Source of the DNA: Pseudomonas viridiflava
GTDB taxonomy: Bacteria > Pseudomonadota > Gammaproteobacteria > Pseudomonadales > Pseudomonadaceae
Direction: 5' to 3'
Length of the DNA: 64,000 bases
Assembly: GCA_900596015.1 (NCBI GenBank)
Contig: UVIF01000024.1
Location: 372,001-436,000, forward strand
Shown here: positions 36,104-45,217 of the stretch, one piece after another
Layout: each line of letters begins with the position of its first letter
Position numbering within the stretch: the stretch's first letter is position 1
Translations under genes and position numbers: made by a program
Notes under the pieces: model-generated
The model's database searches: none
Told to the model about the DNA's origin: nothing
What the model saw: only the letters and a program-made list of their open reading frames with translations

Positions 36104-36610
36104 TCAGGCCTGCTGCTTGTGCAGTTTTTCCAGCTTTTTCTTGATGCGGTCGCGCTTGAGGTTGGACAGGTAGTCGACGAACAGCTTGCCGTTGAGGTGA
36201 TCGCACTCGTGCTGGATGCACACGGCCAGCAGGCCTTCGGCGATCAGTTCGTAGGGTTTGCCGTCGCGGTCCAGTGCGGTGACCTTGACCTTCTGCGGAC
36301 GATCGACGTTCTCGTAGAAGCCGGGCACCGACAGGCAACCTTCCTGGTACTGGTCCATCTCGTCGGTCAGCGACTCGAACTCGGGGTTGATGAACACCCG
36401 TGGTTCGCTGCGATCTTCGGACAGATCCATGACCACGATGCGCTTGTGCACGTTGATCTGGGTAGCGGCCAAACCGATGCCAGGCGCGTCGTACATGGTT
36501 TCAAACATGTCATCGACAAGCTGGCGAACGCTGTCGTCCACCACCGTGACCGGCTTGGCGACGGTACGCAGGCGCGGGTCTGGAAATTCGAGGATGTTTA
36601 AAATAGCCAT
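36104..36610 (-). CDS. def: Peptide deformylase
   Basis: Metalloprotease that removes the N-formyl group from nascent proteins, the partner of fmt. It has 168 residues from MAILNILEFPDPRLRTVAKP; the open frame continues 36 codons upstream without family similarity. All three motifs are present: GIGLAATQ (about 45-52), EGCLS (metal-ligand Cys, about 90-94) and HECDH (two His ligands, about 133-137). It is divergent from the LysM gene with a gap of 71 bases. Confidence 0.98.
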   Translation of the reverse strand: MAILNILEFPDPRLRTVAKPVTVVDDSVRQLVDDMFETMYDAPGIGLAATQINVHKRIVVMDLSEDRSEPRVFINPEFESLTDEMDQYQEGCLSVPGFYENVDRPQKVKVTALDRDGKPYELIAEGLLAVCIQHECDHLNGKLFVDYLSNLKRDRIKKKLEKLHKQQA

Positions 36611-36681
36611 ATGCGTATGTGCTGCACTGTGAGGTAAAGTCGTTATTTCGCGTGAGCAGACATGATAAAGGGATTCACGGC

Positions 36682-37707
36682 ATGAGGAAATCACTACTCG
36701 CCCTGCTGATGCTGGCAATGGCCGGCCTGGCGCAGGCGCAAGTGCAGCTCAGGGACGGCTACCCACAGCGCTACACCGTGGTGCGTGGCGATACGTTGTG
36801 GGACATTTCCGGGAAGTTTCTCAGCCAGCCGTGGCAGTGGCCACACCTCTGGCACGCCAACCCGCAGATCGCCAACCCGGACCTGATCTACCCCGGCGAT
36901 TCGCTGGTGCTGGGTTTCGTCAACGGCCAGCCGCAACTGATGCTCGAACGTGGCGCTTCGCGCGGCACCATCAAGCTTTCGCCCAGGGTTCGCACCACAC
37001 CCGTTGCCGAGGCCATTCCAAGCATCCCGCTGGAATCGATCAACAGCTTCCTGCTGACCAACCGCATCATGGATTCGGCTGAACAGTTCAACGCCGCGCC
37101 CTACATCGTGGCCGGCAATGCCGAGCGCGTGCTCAGCGGCATGGGCGATCGTATCTACGCCCGTGGCGCATTCGACCCGGCGCAATCGGTGTACGGCATC
37201 TTCCGCCAGGGCAAGACCTACACCGACCCCGACACCCAGGAGTTTCTGGGGATCAACGCCGACAACATCGGGGGCGGCGAAATCGTCGCGACCGAGGGGG
37301 ACATCTCTACCCTGGTACTGCAACGCTCGCGCGAGGAGGTCCGCCTGGGCGACCGGTTGTTCAGCGACGAACAACGCGCGGTCAATTCGACGTTTTTCCC
37401 CAGTGCGCCAGAGACGGACATCCGCGGTGTGATCATCGATGTGCCACGAGGTGTTACACAGATCGGCAAGTACGACGTGGTCACCTTGAACCGCGGAACG
37501 CGCGACGGGCTGCGCGAAGGCAACGTTCTGGCGGTGTACAAGACCGGCGAGACAGTGCGCGATCGTATCACCGGCGAGCAGGTCAAGGTCCCCGACGAGC
37601 GCTCCGGGTTGCTCATGGTGTTCCGCACTTATGAAAAGCTGAGCTATGGTTTGATCCTCAACGCCAATCGCTCGCTGGCAGTGATGGACAAGGTAGGCAA
37701 CCCGTAG
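36682..37707 (+). CDS. LysM peptidoglycan-binding protein
   Basis: Exported cell-wall-binding protein of 341 residues from MRKSLLALLMLAMAGLAQAQ, a clear Sec signal peptide with an AQA cleavage site near residue 19-20. One LysM domain follows (about residues 28-80; RYTVVRGDTLWDISGKFLSQ and DLIYPGDSLVL). The remaining ~260 residues are of uncharacterised type. Pseudomonads carry this gene ahead of dprA. Its role in envelope maintenance is inferred from the LysM domain only. Confidence 0.92.
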   Translation: MRKSLLALLMLAMAGLAQAQVQLRDGYPQRYTVVRGDTLWDISGKFLSQPWQWPHLWHANPQIANPDLIYPGDSLVLGFVNGQPQLMLERGASRGTIKLSPRVRTTPVAEAIPSIPLESINSFLLTNRIMDSAEQFNAAPYIVAGNAERVLSGMGDRIYARGAFDPAQSVYGIFRQGKTYTDPDTQEFLGINADNIGGGEIVATEGDISTLVLQRSREEVRLGDRLFSDEQRAVNSTFFPSAPETDIRGVIIDVPRGVTQIGKYDVVTLNRGTRDGLREGNVLAVYKTGETVRDRITGEQVKVPDERSGLLMVFRTYEKLSYGLILNANRSLAVMDKVGNP

Positions 37708-37825
37708 CGCATACCGGCGCCGGGCATGACGGGGTCATGGCCGGTCGCTTTCCGATACTTTTGTGCACAGAGTTATCCACAGCTTGTCCAGCTGTATGCG
37801 AGCCTGCCGATTCAAGGATGATCGG

Positions 37826-38932
37826 ATGCCGCTTTTCGATACCGCTACACACGCCATTTCCGAACTCGAGGCGCGCCTGCGCTTGCACTTGCTCCCGGAA
37901 ATCGGCTCGCAACGCTTCCACAAGCTTGTCGCGCACTTTGGCAGCGCACGTTCGGCGCTCGATGCGCCGGTCGTGCAATGGCGCGCCGCCGGGTGCAGCG
38001 ACGCCAGCGCGCAGGCCCGCCGCGATCCCTGCATCCATCGCCACGCTGCGGCTGCAATGGCCTGGCTGGAGGGCCCGCACCAGCATTTGCTGATGTGGGA
38101 CCAATCCGACTACCCCGCCCTGCTCAAGGAAATCGCCGACCCACCACCGCTGTTGTTCGTACGCGGCGACCCCAGTGTGCTGGAGTCGCCGCAGATTGCC
38201 GTGGTCGGCAGTCGCCGGGCCTCGCCGCCCGGCCTGGACAACGCCCGGGCATTCGCTCGCAGCCTGGCAGCGGCGGGATTTGCCATCACCAGTGGCCTGG
38301 CCCTGGGTGTGGACGGGGCGGCGCATCAAGGTGCGCTGGAGGTAGGTGGGCACACCATCGGGGTATTGGGCACTGGTCTGGAAAAACTTTATCCACAGAA
38401 GCATCGCGCGCTCGCCCAGGCCATCGTCGAGCGCAAGGGCGCGCTGGTTTCCGAGTTTCCCCTCGACGCGCAGGCGCAGCCGGGCAATTTTCCCCGCCGC
38501 AACCGGATTATCAGCGGCTTGTCCCTGGGGGTGCTGGTCATCGAGGCCAGCCCGGCCAGCGGTTCGCTGATCACGGCAAGGCTGGCCGCCGAGCATGGCC
38601 GCGAGGTGTGGGCGCTGCCCGGCTCCATTCATCACCCTGGTGCACGCGGTTGTCACCAGTTGATCCGCGACGGCGCGCAACTGGTCGAAACCATCGATCA
38701 TATTCTTGAAGGGTTGCAGGGCTGGCAGCGTCTGCCACCGGTCACGCCGGTGGCGCCAGCCCAGGCCGCCGATCCACTGCTGAAGGTACTGGTGGCGGCC
38801 GCTCACACCACCGAAGGTTTGGCGGCGGCGCTGGGATGGCCGTTGCCGCAGGTGATGGCGCAGCTTACCGAGCTGGAGATGCAGGGGCGCGTGGTCAGCC
38901 AGGCGGGGCGTTGGTTTGCACGGGCCAGCTAA
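37826..38932 (+). CDS. dprA: DNA processing protein DprA
   Basis: Single-strand DNA-binding protein that loads RecA on incoming DNA during natural transformation. It has 368 residues from MPLFDTATHAISELEARLRL. The central Rossmann-like domain carries VVGSRRASPPGLDNA, ITSGLALGVDGAAHQGAL and PRRNRIISGLSLGVLVIEA; a C-terminal winged helix follows. A perfect DnaA box sits 45 bases ahead of the start (37773-37781) and another inside the gene (38389-38397). Confidence 0.96.
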   Translation: MPLFDTATHAISELEARLRLHLLPEIGSQRFHKLVAHFGSARSALDAPVVQWRAAGCSDASAQARRDPCIHRHAAAAMAWLEGPHQHLLMWDQSDYPALLKEIADPPPLLFVRGDPSVLESPQIAVVGSRRASPPGLDNARAFARSLAAAGFAITSGLALGVDGAAHQGALEVGGHTIGVLGTGLEKLYPQKHRALAQAIVERKGALVSEFPLDAQAQPGNFPRRNRIISGLSLGVLVIEASPASGSLITARLAAEHGREVWALPGSIHHPGARGCHQLIRDGAQLVETIDHILEGLQGWQRLPPVTPVAPAQAADPLLKVLVAAAHTTEGLAAALGWPLPQVMAQLTELEMQGRVVSQAGRWFARAS

Positions 38933-38969
38933 GTACACTGGCGGCAGTCTTCAATGGGAGTGACAGCAG

Positions 38970-39524
38970 ATGGTGAGCAGTTGGCGTGTGCAACAAGCGG
39001 CGCGCGAGATCCGAGCGGGCGCGGTGATCGCCTACCCTACCGAAGCTGTCTGGGGATTGGGTTGCGATCCGTGGGACGAAGAAGCGGTGTACCGCTTGCT
39101 GGCCATCAAGGAGCGCTCGGTCGACAAGGGCCTGATCCTGATCGCCGACAACATCCGCCAATTCGACTTTCTGTTCGAGAATTTTCCCGAAGAGTGGATT
39201 GATCGGATGGCCAGTACCTGGCCCGGCCCGAACACCTGGCTGGTGCCTCACCAAGGCCTGCTGCCCGAGTGGATCATCGGTATCCACGAGTCCGTGGCCT
39301 TGCGAGTGAGCGATCACCCGCAGGTACGGGAACTGTGTGCGCTGGTCGGGCCGCTGGTGTCGACCTCCGCCAATCGCCAAGGACGCCCGGCCGCGCGCAG
39401 CCGCCTGCGCGTGGAGCAATACTTTCGTGGCGAAGTGGACGTCGTGCTGGGCGGCGCGCTGGGTGGGCGAAAAAGCCCGAGCGTGATTCGCGACCTGATC
39501 ACCGGTGAAGTGATCAGGCCATGA
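38970..39524 (+). CDS. tsaC: L-threonylcarbamoyladenylate synthase TsaC
   Basis: First enzyme of tRNA t6A37 synthesis (YrdC/RimN family), making threonylcarbamoyl-AMP from threonine, bicarbonate and ATP. It has 184 residues, of the short TsaC type without a Sua5 domain. YrdC-fold motifs are visible: AGAVIAYPTEAVWGLGCDPW (about 16-35), KERSVDKGLILIA, and the SANRQGRPAARS loop. It lies 37 bases after dprA on the same strand. Confidence 0.96.
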   Translation: MVSSWRVQQAAREIRAGAVIAYPTEAVWGLGCDPWDEEAVYRLLAIKERSVDKGLILIADNIRQFDFLFENFPEEWIDRMASTWPGPNTWLVPHQGLLPEWIIGIHESVALRVSDHPQVRELCALVGPLVSTSANRQGRPAARSRLRVEQYFRGEVDVVLGGALGGRKSPSVIRDLITGEVIRP

Positions 39525-39529
39525 GGCCA

Positions 39530-39561
39530 GACAGGGAGCCGCGTTCACAGGGCTCCCTGTC
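39530..39561. terminator. Bidirectional hairpin between tsaC and qor
   Basis: Perfect 11-base stem GACAGGGAGCC / GGCTCCCTGTC with a 10-base loop, filling the 42-base gap between two convergent genes. No long T tract follows on either strand, but position suits a shared terminator. Confidence 0.65.
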
Positions 39562-39566
39562 AGGTT

Positions 39567-40538
39567 TCATGGCAGCAGGATGGTCGAGCCCACCGTTTCG
39601 CGCGCGGCGAGTGCGGTCTGCGCCTTGGCGGCATCGCTGAGTGCGTACTGCTGGCTGACGTCGACCTTGAGCTTGCCGCTGGCGATCATCGCGAACAGCT
39701 CGTCGGCCATGCCCTGTACTGCACCGGGCACGGCATAGCTGGCCAGGGTCGGCCGGGTTACGTACAGCGAGCCCTTCTGCGACAGGATGCCCAGGTTGAC
39801 CCCGCTGACCGCACCCGACGCATTGCCGAAGCTGACCATCAAGCCGCGCGGCTGGACGCAGTCCAGCGAGGTTTCCCAGGTGTCCTTGCCGACGCCGTCA
39901 TATACCACCGGGCATTTCTTGCCGTCGGTCAGTTCGAGCACCCGCTTGGCCACGTCTTCGTGGCTGTAGTCGATCACCTCCCAGGCACCCAGAGCCTTGG
40001 CCCGTTCGGCCTTGGCGGGCGAGCTGACGGTACCGATCAGCTTCACGCCCAGCGCCGCCGCCCATTGGCAGGCCAGCGAGCCCACACCACCGGCGGCGGC
40101 ATGGAACAGGATGGTTTCGCCAGCCTCGACCTTGTAGGTCTGGCGCAGCAGGTATTGCACGGTCAGGCCCTTGAGCATCACCGCAGCGGCCTGTTCGAAG
40201 CTGATGCTCGGCGGCAGGTGCACGGCCATGGCCGCTGGCAGCACATGCAGATCGCTGTAGGCGCCCAGGGGGCCGCCCGCATAGGCCACACGGTCGCCGA
40301 CCTTGAACCGGTCCACTTCGCTGCCCACCGCCTCGACCACGCCAGCGGCCTCGGTGCCCAGGCCCGAAGGCAGTGGCGCCGGGTACAGGCCGCTGCGGAA
40401 GTAGTTGTCGATGTAGTTCACGCCCACGGCGTGATTGCGTACGCGAATGTCTTGCGGGCCCGGTTGCCTGGGCTCGAAGTCGACGAACTCGAGGACTTCC
40501 GGGCCGCCGGTGGAACCGAACTGGATACGCTTTGCCAT
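39567..40538 (-). CDS. qor: NADPH:quinone oxidoreductase (zeta-crystallin type)
   Basis: Zinc-free medium-chain reductase that reduces quinones by one electron using NADPH. It has 323 residues and begins MAKRIQFGSTGGPEVLEFVD. The cofactor-binding motif is HAAAGGVGSLACQWAAALG (about residues 145-163). The catalytic-zinc ligands of alcohol dehydrogenases are lacking. It is divergent from hemF; the shared gap contains an Anr/FNR box. Confidence 0.93.
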   Translation of the reverse strand: MAKRIQFGSTGGPEVLEFVDFEPRQPGPQDIRVRNHAVGVNYIDNYFRSGLYPAPLPSGLGTEAAGVVEAVGSEVDRFKVGDRVAYAGGPLGAYSDLHVLPAAMAVHLPPSISFEQAAAVMLKGLTVQYLLRQTYKVEAGETILFHAAAGGVGSLACQWAAALGVKLIGTVSSPAKAERAKALGAWEVIDYSHEDVAKRVLELTDGKKCPVVYDGVGKDTWETSLDCVQPRGLMVSFGNASGAVSGVNLGILSQKGSLYVTRPTLASYAVPGAVQGMADELFAMIASGKLKVDVSQQYALSDAAKAQTALAARETVGSTILLP

Positions 40539-40586
40539 CTGCTCACTCCTGCTGTCGTTGGGCGAAGGCCTATCGGACGCCTTTGC

Positions 40587-40600
40587 TTGATCGGCGTCAA
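40587..40600 (+). promoter_or_regulatory. Anr/FNR-type binding site upstream of hemF
   Basis: TTGAT-CGGC-GTCAA, a match to the FNR/Anr consensus TTGAT-N4-(A/G)TCAA. It is centred about 42 bases before the start predicted from a -10 element TATGCT at 40624-40629, the position used by class II FNR activators. Anr/Dnr control of hemF is known in P. aeruginosa; control here is inferred. Confidence 0.8.
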
Positions 40601-40703
40601 CTGCCGCACACGGTGAGCGATGCTATGCTACGCGCCGACTTGATCGCCGGTCAGGCGTGTTCCCAGGCCGCTGGCGGTATTTGCCCTTTTTCAAGGTGAT
40701 GCC

Positions 40704-41627
40704 ATGACTACCCGCACAGAGGCCGTGAAAGCCTATCTGCTCGATCTGCAGGATCGAATCTGCCACGCCATGCAGGCCGAAGACGGCGGCGCGCGCTTCG
40801 TCGAAGATGCCTGGACGCGCGCAGCAGGCGGCGGCGGGCGCACTCGAGTGATTGCAGACGGTGAGTTGATCGAGAAAGGCGGGGTCAACTTTTCCCATGT
40901 ATTCGGCACGGGCCTGCCACCTTCGGCCAGCGCCCATCGACCGGAACTGGCCGGCCGCGGCTTTGAGGCACTGGGTGTGTCGCTGGTGATCCACCCGCAC
41001 AACCCGCATGTGCCCACCTCCCACGCCAACGTGCGGTTCTTCATTGCCGAAAAGGAAGGCGAAGAAGCAGTCTGGTGGTTCGGTGGCGGCTTCGACCTGA
41101 CGCCCTACTATGCCCACGAGGAAGACTGCATCCACTGGCATCGTGTTGCGCAACAAGCCTGCGAGCCCTTTGGCGCCGATGTCTATCCACGCTACAAGGC
41201 CTGGTGCGACCGCTATTTCCACCTCAAGCACCGGGGCGAGCCGCGGGGCGTGGGCGGCCTGTTCTTCGATGACCTCAACGAATGGGATTTCGACACAAGC
41301 TTCGCCTTCATGCGCGCCATCGGCGATGCCTTCATCGACGCCTACCTGCCCATCGTGCAGCGCCGCAAGGCCATGGCGTACACCGCGCAGCAGCGTGAAT
41401 TCCAAGAGTTCCGCCGCGGGCGCTACGTCGAGTTCAACCTGGTCTATGACCGCGGTACGCTGTTCGGCCTGCAGTCGGGTGGCCGTACCGAGTCGATCCT
41501 GATGTCGCTGCCGCCGCAGGTGCGTTGGGGCTATGACTGGAAAGCGGCACCCGGCAGCGAGGAGGCGCGGCTCACCGACTACTTTCTGCAGGATCGCGAC
41601 TGGCTGGCGCAGACCCCTACCCTTTGA
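40704..41627 (+). CDS. hemF: Oxygen-dependent coproporphyrinogen III oxidase
   Basis: Aerobic haem-synthesis enzyme converting coproporphyrinogen III to protoporphyrinogen IX. It has 307 residues. Family signatures include the stretch around FIAEKEGEEAVWWFGGGFDL (about residues 112-131), TPYYAHEEDCIHWH, and GVGGLFFDDLNEWDFD. It precedes aroE by 17 bases on the same strand. An Anr box and a -10 element lie upstream, suggesting oxygen-linked control. Confidence 0.98.
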   Translation: MTTRTEAVKAYLLDLQDRICHAMQAEDGGARFVEDAWTRAAGGGGRTRVIADGELIEKGGVNFSHVFGTGLPPSASAHRPELAGRGFEALGVSLVIHPHNPHVPTSHANVRFFIAEKEGEEAVWWFGGGFDLTPYYAHEEDCIHWHRVAQQACEPFGADVYPRYKAWCDRYFHLKHRGEPRGVGGLFFDDLNEWDFDTSFAFMRAIGDAFIDAYLPIVQRRKAMAYTAQQREFQEFRRGRYVEFNLVYDRGTLFGLQSGGRTESILMSLPPQVRWGYDWKAAPGSEEARLTDYFLQDRDWLAQTPTL

Positions 41628-41644
41628 TTCAGGAAACGATTGGC

Positions 41645-42469
41645 ATGGACAGTTACGTGGTTTTCGGCAACCCGGTGGGGCACAGCAAATCACCCGCCAT
41701 TCACCGGTTGTTTGCCGAGCAGACGGGCCAGGCGCTGGTATACGACACACGGCTGGCGCCCCTCGACGACTTCACCCGCAGTGCCTTGGGCTTTTTCGAA
41801 GAAGGGCTGGGCGCCAACGTCACCGTCCCGTTCAAGGAGCAGGCGTTTGGCCTGTGCAGCGTACTGACTCCGCGCGCGCAACGTGCCGGCGCGGTGAACA
41901 TGCTCAGTCGGCTGCCCGATGGCAGCCTGCGTGGCGACAACACCGATGGCGTGGGGTTGGTGCGCGACCTGGTCAACAACGCCGGCGTGACCCTGCAAGG
42001 CAAGCGTGTTCTGCTGTTGGGTGCCGGCGGTGCGGTGCGTGGAGTGGTCGAGCCGTTGCTCGAACAGCGGCCGCTGTCACTGGTGATCGCCAACCGTACG
42101 GTCGAGAAAGCCGAACAGCTGGCGCAGCTGTTCGCTGACCTGGGGCCGGTGGCGGCCAGCGGCTTCGATTGGCTGGAAGAGCCGGTGGATATCATCATCA
42201 ATGCCACTTCGGCGAGCCTGGCGGGCGATCTGCCACCAATCGCCGCCAGCTTGATCGAGCCAGGCGTAACGGTCTGCTACGACATGATGTATGGCAAGGA
42301 GCCGACGCCGTTTTGCCGCTGGGCCAGCGAACAGGGCGCACGGCTGTCGCTGGACGGTTTCGGGATGCTGGTCGAGCAAGCTGCCGAAGCGTTTACCTAC
42401 TGGCGTGGTGTGGCGGTGGATACGGCGCCGGTGCTGAGCCAGCTGCGCCGGGAGATGGCGGCGGGTTGA
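41645..42469 (+). CDS. aroE: Shikimate dehydrogenase (NADP+)
   Basis: Reduces 3-dehydroshikimate to shikimate in aromatic amino acid synthesis. It has 274 residues from MDSYVVFGNPVGHSKSPAIH; the frame is open seven codons upstream. The shikimate-binding site includes NPVGHSKSP and NVTVPFKEQ (catalytic Lys). The NADP-binding motif is LLLGAGGAVRGVVEPLL (about residues 124-140), and NRTVEKAEQL carries the phosphate-binding Arg. It follows hemF closely. Confidence 0.98.
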   Translation: MDSYVVFGNPVGHSKSPAIHRLFAEQTGQALVYDTRLAPLDDFTRSALGFFEEGLGANVTVPFKEQAFGLCSVLTPRAQRAGAVNMLSRLPDGSLRGDNTDGVGLVRDLVNNAGVTLQGKRVLLLGAGGAVRGVVEPLLEQRPLSLVIANRTVEKAEQLAQLFADLGPVAASGFDWLEEPVDIIINATSASLAGDLPPIAASLIEPGVTVCYDMMYGKEPTPFCRWASEQGARLSLDGFGMLVEQAAEAFTYWRGVAVDTAPVLSQLRREMAAG

Positions 42470-42495
42470 GTTGACTGAAGGGTGTCGGTGAAGGC

Positions 42496-42591
42496 CTCTT
42501 CGCGGTCAGAGAGCTCGCCGCCCGCCCCGCTCCCACAGCAGGTTGCTTAACGACTTGGTGAGTGTGGTAGCGGGCTCTGCCCGCGAAGAGG
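42496..42591. repeat. Pair of degenerate REP units
   Basis: Forward unit beginning CTTCGCGGTCAGAG and ending CCCGCTCCCAC (42498-42537), interrupted by extra bases, and reverse unit GCGGGCTCTGCCCGCGAAGAGG (42570-42591). It lies between the convergent aroE and the binding-protein gene. Confidence 0.8.
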
Positions 42592-42627
42592 CCATGACTG
42601 ACACCCATCAAATCAAAGCCCGTCCAA

Positions 42628-43563
42628 TCAAAGCGTCGCGCGTACCGCCGGTAGCGCGTCCTTGCCGTCCAGCGTTTTCACCCCTTCCAGCCACTTCTCC
42701 AACACCGCCGGATTGGCTTTCAGCCAGGCCTGCGCCGCCTGTGCGCTGGTTTTCTTGCTGTTGGCCACATCGGCCATGATGCTGTTCTCCATGTCCTGGG
42801 TGAACACCAGGTTGCTGAGCAGCTTGCCGGTGTTCGGGCAACTCTCGGCATAACCCTTGCGGGTCAGGGTGTGCACGGTGCCGGTCGAGCCGAAATACTT
42901 CTCGCCGCCGGTCAGGTACTTGAGCTTGATCTGCACGTTCATCGGGTGCGGCGTCCAGCCGAGGAAGACCACAAACGACTTCTTCTTCACGTTGCGATTG
43001 ACCTCGGTCAGCATCGCCTGCTCGCTGGACTCCACCAGTTTCCAGTCACCCAGGCCGAACTCGTTCTTCTTGATGATCTCGGCCAGCGAGAGGTTGGCCG
43101 GTGCTCCTGAACCGATCCCGTAGATCTTCTTGCCGAACTTGTCGGCGTGCTTGTCCAGGTCGGTAAAATCCTTCACACCCGCGTCATACACGTAGTCGGG
43201 AACGGCCAGGGTGAACTCGGTACCGTCCAGGTTCTTGGCGTACTGCACCACATCGCCGTTGGCCACGAACTTGTCGTAGAAGCCCTGCTGGGCCGGCATC
43301 CAGTTGCCGAGGAATACATCCACCTGGCCATCCTTGAGACCGCCGAAGATGATCGGCACCGCCAGGGTGTCGATCTTGGGCCGGTAGCCCATGCCTTCCA
43401 GCACCAGGCTGGTGAGTGCGTTGGTGGCGGCAATGTCGCTCCAGCCCGGGTCGGCCATCTTCACCGTCTCGCACCGCTGCTCATCGGCGACCGCCGTGGT
43501 CCCGGCAACCGCCGCCAACCAACCGGCGGCCAGGGCTGTGGATATCTTCATGGTGAGCTTCAT
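42628..43563 (-). CDS. Choline/glycine betaine-type ABC transporter substrate-binding protein
   Basis: Periplasmic solute-binding protein of the OpuAC/ProX type, 311 residues from MKLTMKISTALAAGWLAAVA, a clear Sec signal peptide (cleavage near TAVADEQ). The N-terminal mature region CETVKMADPGWSDIAATNAL and the FLGWTPHPMNVQIKLKYLTG stretch are typical, with tryptophans suited to a quaternary-ammonium-binding cage. No permease or ATPase gene is adjacent, so it probably serves a transporter encoded elsewhere. It lies 26 bases after betC, so it may bind choline or choline-O-sulfate. Confidence 0.9.
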   Translation of the reverse strand: MKLTMKISTALAAGWLAAVAGTTAVADEQRCETVKMADPGWSDIAATNALTSLVLEGMGYRPKIDTLAVPIIFGGLKDGQVDVFLGNWMPAQQGFYDKFVANGDVVQYAKNLDGTEFTLAVPDYVYDAGVKDFTDLDKHADKFGKKIYGIGSGAPANLSLAEIIKKNEFGLGDWKLVESSEQAMLTEVNRNVKKKSFVVFLGWTPHPMNVQIKLKYLTGGEKYFGSTGTVHTLTRKGYAESCPNTGKLLSNLVFTQDMENSIMADVANSKKTSAQAAQAWLKANPAVLEKWLEGVKTLDGKDALPAVRATL

Positions 43564-43589
43564 GCGACTTCCCCTCAGAGCTTCGAATG

Positions 43590-45101
43590 TTATGGGCAGG
43601 GTTGTGGATAACGTGCCTTGCGCTCCAGGTCGTCGAGGTCGATATGGTTGCGCATGTACTGCTGACTGGCGTCCACCAGTGGCTGGTGGTCCCAGCTCTT
43701 CAGCTTGCCTTGGGCCAAGGCGCCGGCCACGAAGCGGCGTCGGCGCTGGCTGGCGAGCACCTGTTGGTGTATCGCCGGCATGTCCCATTTATGGCGGGCT
43801 TCACTCAGGAAAGCCTCGAACAGTGCCCGGTGCGGGGGTGACTGGCTCAGGTCTTCACGTTCGCGTGGGTCGTTGTCCACGTCATAGAGTAGGCAAGGGT
43901 CGACCTCGCTGTAGATAAATTTCATCGCGCCACGGCGGATCATCATCAACGGGCTGTGGGTACCTTCGGCCATGTATTCACCGAACACTTCGTCATGCCC
44001 CTTTTCACCCTGCAGATGGGCCACCAGTGAGCGTCCGTCCAACGGCAGGCCGGGTTCCAGCTCGCCACCGGCCAGCTCGACGAAGGTCGGCAGCAGATCG
44101 GCAGTGGATACTGCGGCCTGCACTCGCCCTGGCTTGAACTGCCCGGGCGAACAAATCAGCAGCGGCACTCGCGCAGCCATTTCGAACCAGTGCATCTTGT
44201 ACCAGAGCCCACGCTCGCCCAGCATGTCACCGTGATCGCCAGAGAAGACGATGATGGTGTCGTCGGCCAGCCCGGTGTCCTCCAGGGTCTGCAATAGCTT
44301 GCCGACGTTGTGATCGATGTAGCTGCACGCACCGAAGTAGGCGCGGCGTGCGTCGCGAATCTTATCCACAGGCAGGGGCTTGTCCCACAGGTCGTACACC
44401 TTGAGCAGACGTTGCGAATGCGGGTCCAGCTCGGTCTGGCTCGGTACGTCCCGCGGCAGCGGAATGTCCTCGTCGCGATACAGGTCCCAGAACGGCTTGG
44501 GAATGGTGTAGGGGTCGTGGGGATGGGTCATGGACACCGTCAGGCAGAACGGCTGGTCACCGTCTTCGCGAATGTGGTCGAACAAGTACTGCTGGGCCTT
44601 GAAGACCACCTCTTCATCGAAGTCCAGCTGGTTGGTGCGCACGCAGGGGCCAGCCTGCAGCACCGAGGACATGTTGTGGTACCAGCTGGGGCGCACGTCG
44701 GGCTCGTCCCAGTTGACTGACCAACCGTAATCGGCCGGATAGATGTCGCTGGTCAAGCGTTGTTCGTAGCCGTGCAACTGGTCCGGTCCGCAGAAATGCA
44801 TCTTGCCCGAGAGCGCCGTGCGGTAACCCAGGCGGCGCAGGTAGTGGGCGTAGGTTGGCACGTCGGCGGCAAAGTCGGCAGCGTTGTCGTAGGCGCCGAT
44901 CTTGCTCGGCAACTGGCCACTGACCAATGTGAAGCGTGAAGGCGCGCACAGCGGGCTGTTGCAGTAGGCCGCATCGAACACCACCCCGGTCTCGGCCAGG
45001 CGGCTGATGTTCGGCAGCTTGATCGGTGATGGCGCATAGATTGGCAGCATGGGTGCGGCCATCTGATCGGCCATGATGAAAAGAATGTTCTTGCGCTTCA
45101 T
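43590..45101 (-). CDS. betC: Choline-sulfatase
   Basis: Sulfatase that hydrolyses choline-O-sulfate to choline and sulfate, providing carbon, sulfur and osmoprotectant. It has 503 residues from MKRKNILFIMADQMAAPMLP; upstream in-frame starts are less family-like. The formylglycine site is CAPSR (residues 52-56), so maturation needs a formylglycine-generating enzyme. Metal-binding FIMADQ and VFSGDHGDMLGERGLWYK are present. It is divergent from a LysR gene and contains two perfect DnaA boxes (43603-43611, 44362-44370). Confidence 0.96.
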   Translation of the reverse strand: MKRKNILFIMADQMAAPMLPIYAPSPIKLPNISRLAETGVVFDAAYCNSPLCAPSRFTLVSGQLPSKIGAYDNAADFAADVPTYAHYLRRLGYRTALSGKMHFCGPDQLHGYEQRLTSDIYPADYGWSVNWDEPDVRPSWYHNMSSVLQAGPCVRTNQLDFDEEVVFKAQQYLFDHIREDGDQPFCLTVSMTHPHDPYTIPKPFWDLYRDEDIPLPRDVPSQTELDPHSQRLLKVYDLWDKPLPVDKIRDARRAYFGACSYIDHNVGKLLQTLEDTGLADDTIIVFSGDHGDMLGERGLWYKMHWFEMAARVPLLICSPGQFKPGRVQAAVSTADLLPTFVELAGGELEPGLPLDGRSLVAHLQGEKGHDEVFGEYMAEGTHSPLMMIRRGAMKFIYSEVDPCLLYDVDNDPREREDLSQSPPHRALFEAFLSEARHKWDMPAIHQQVLASQRRRRFVAGALAQGKLKSWDHQPLVDASQQYMRNHIDLDDLERKARYPQPCP

Positions 45102-45202
45102 CGGCTCAGGGCATTCCATAGTGGAGATTAATGCGAAGTTTCTACCGTTCACGATGCGATGCAGCTGTGGCTTGGTAAAGCCCATGTAGAACAATACCTA
45201 GG

Positions 45203-45217
45203 ATAAGTAGCGCTTAT
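45203..45217. promoter_or_regulatory. Dyad overlapping the LysR start
   Basis: ATAAG-TAGCG-CTTAT, a short inverted repeat covering the ribosome-binding site and start of the LysR gene in the 114-base divergent gap with betC. It could be an autoregulatory LysR site. The arms are short, so chance is possible. Confidence 0.3.
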
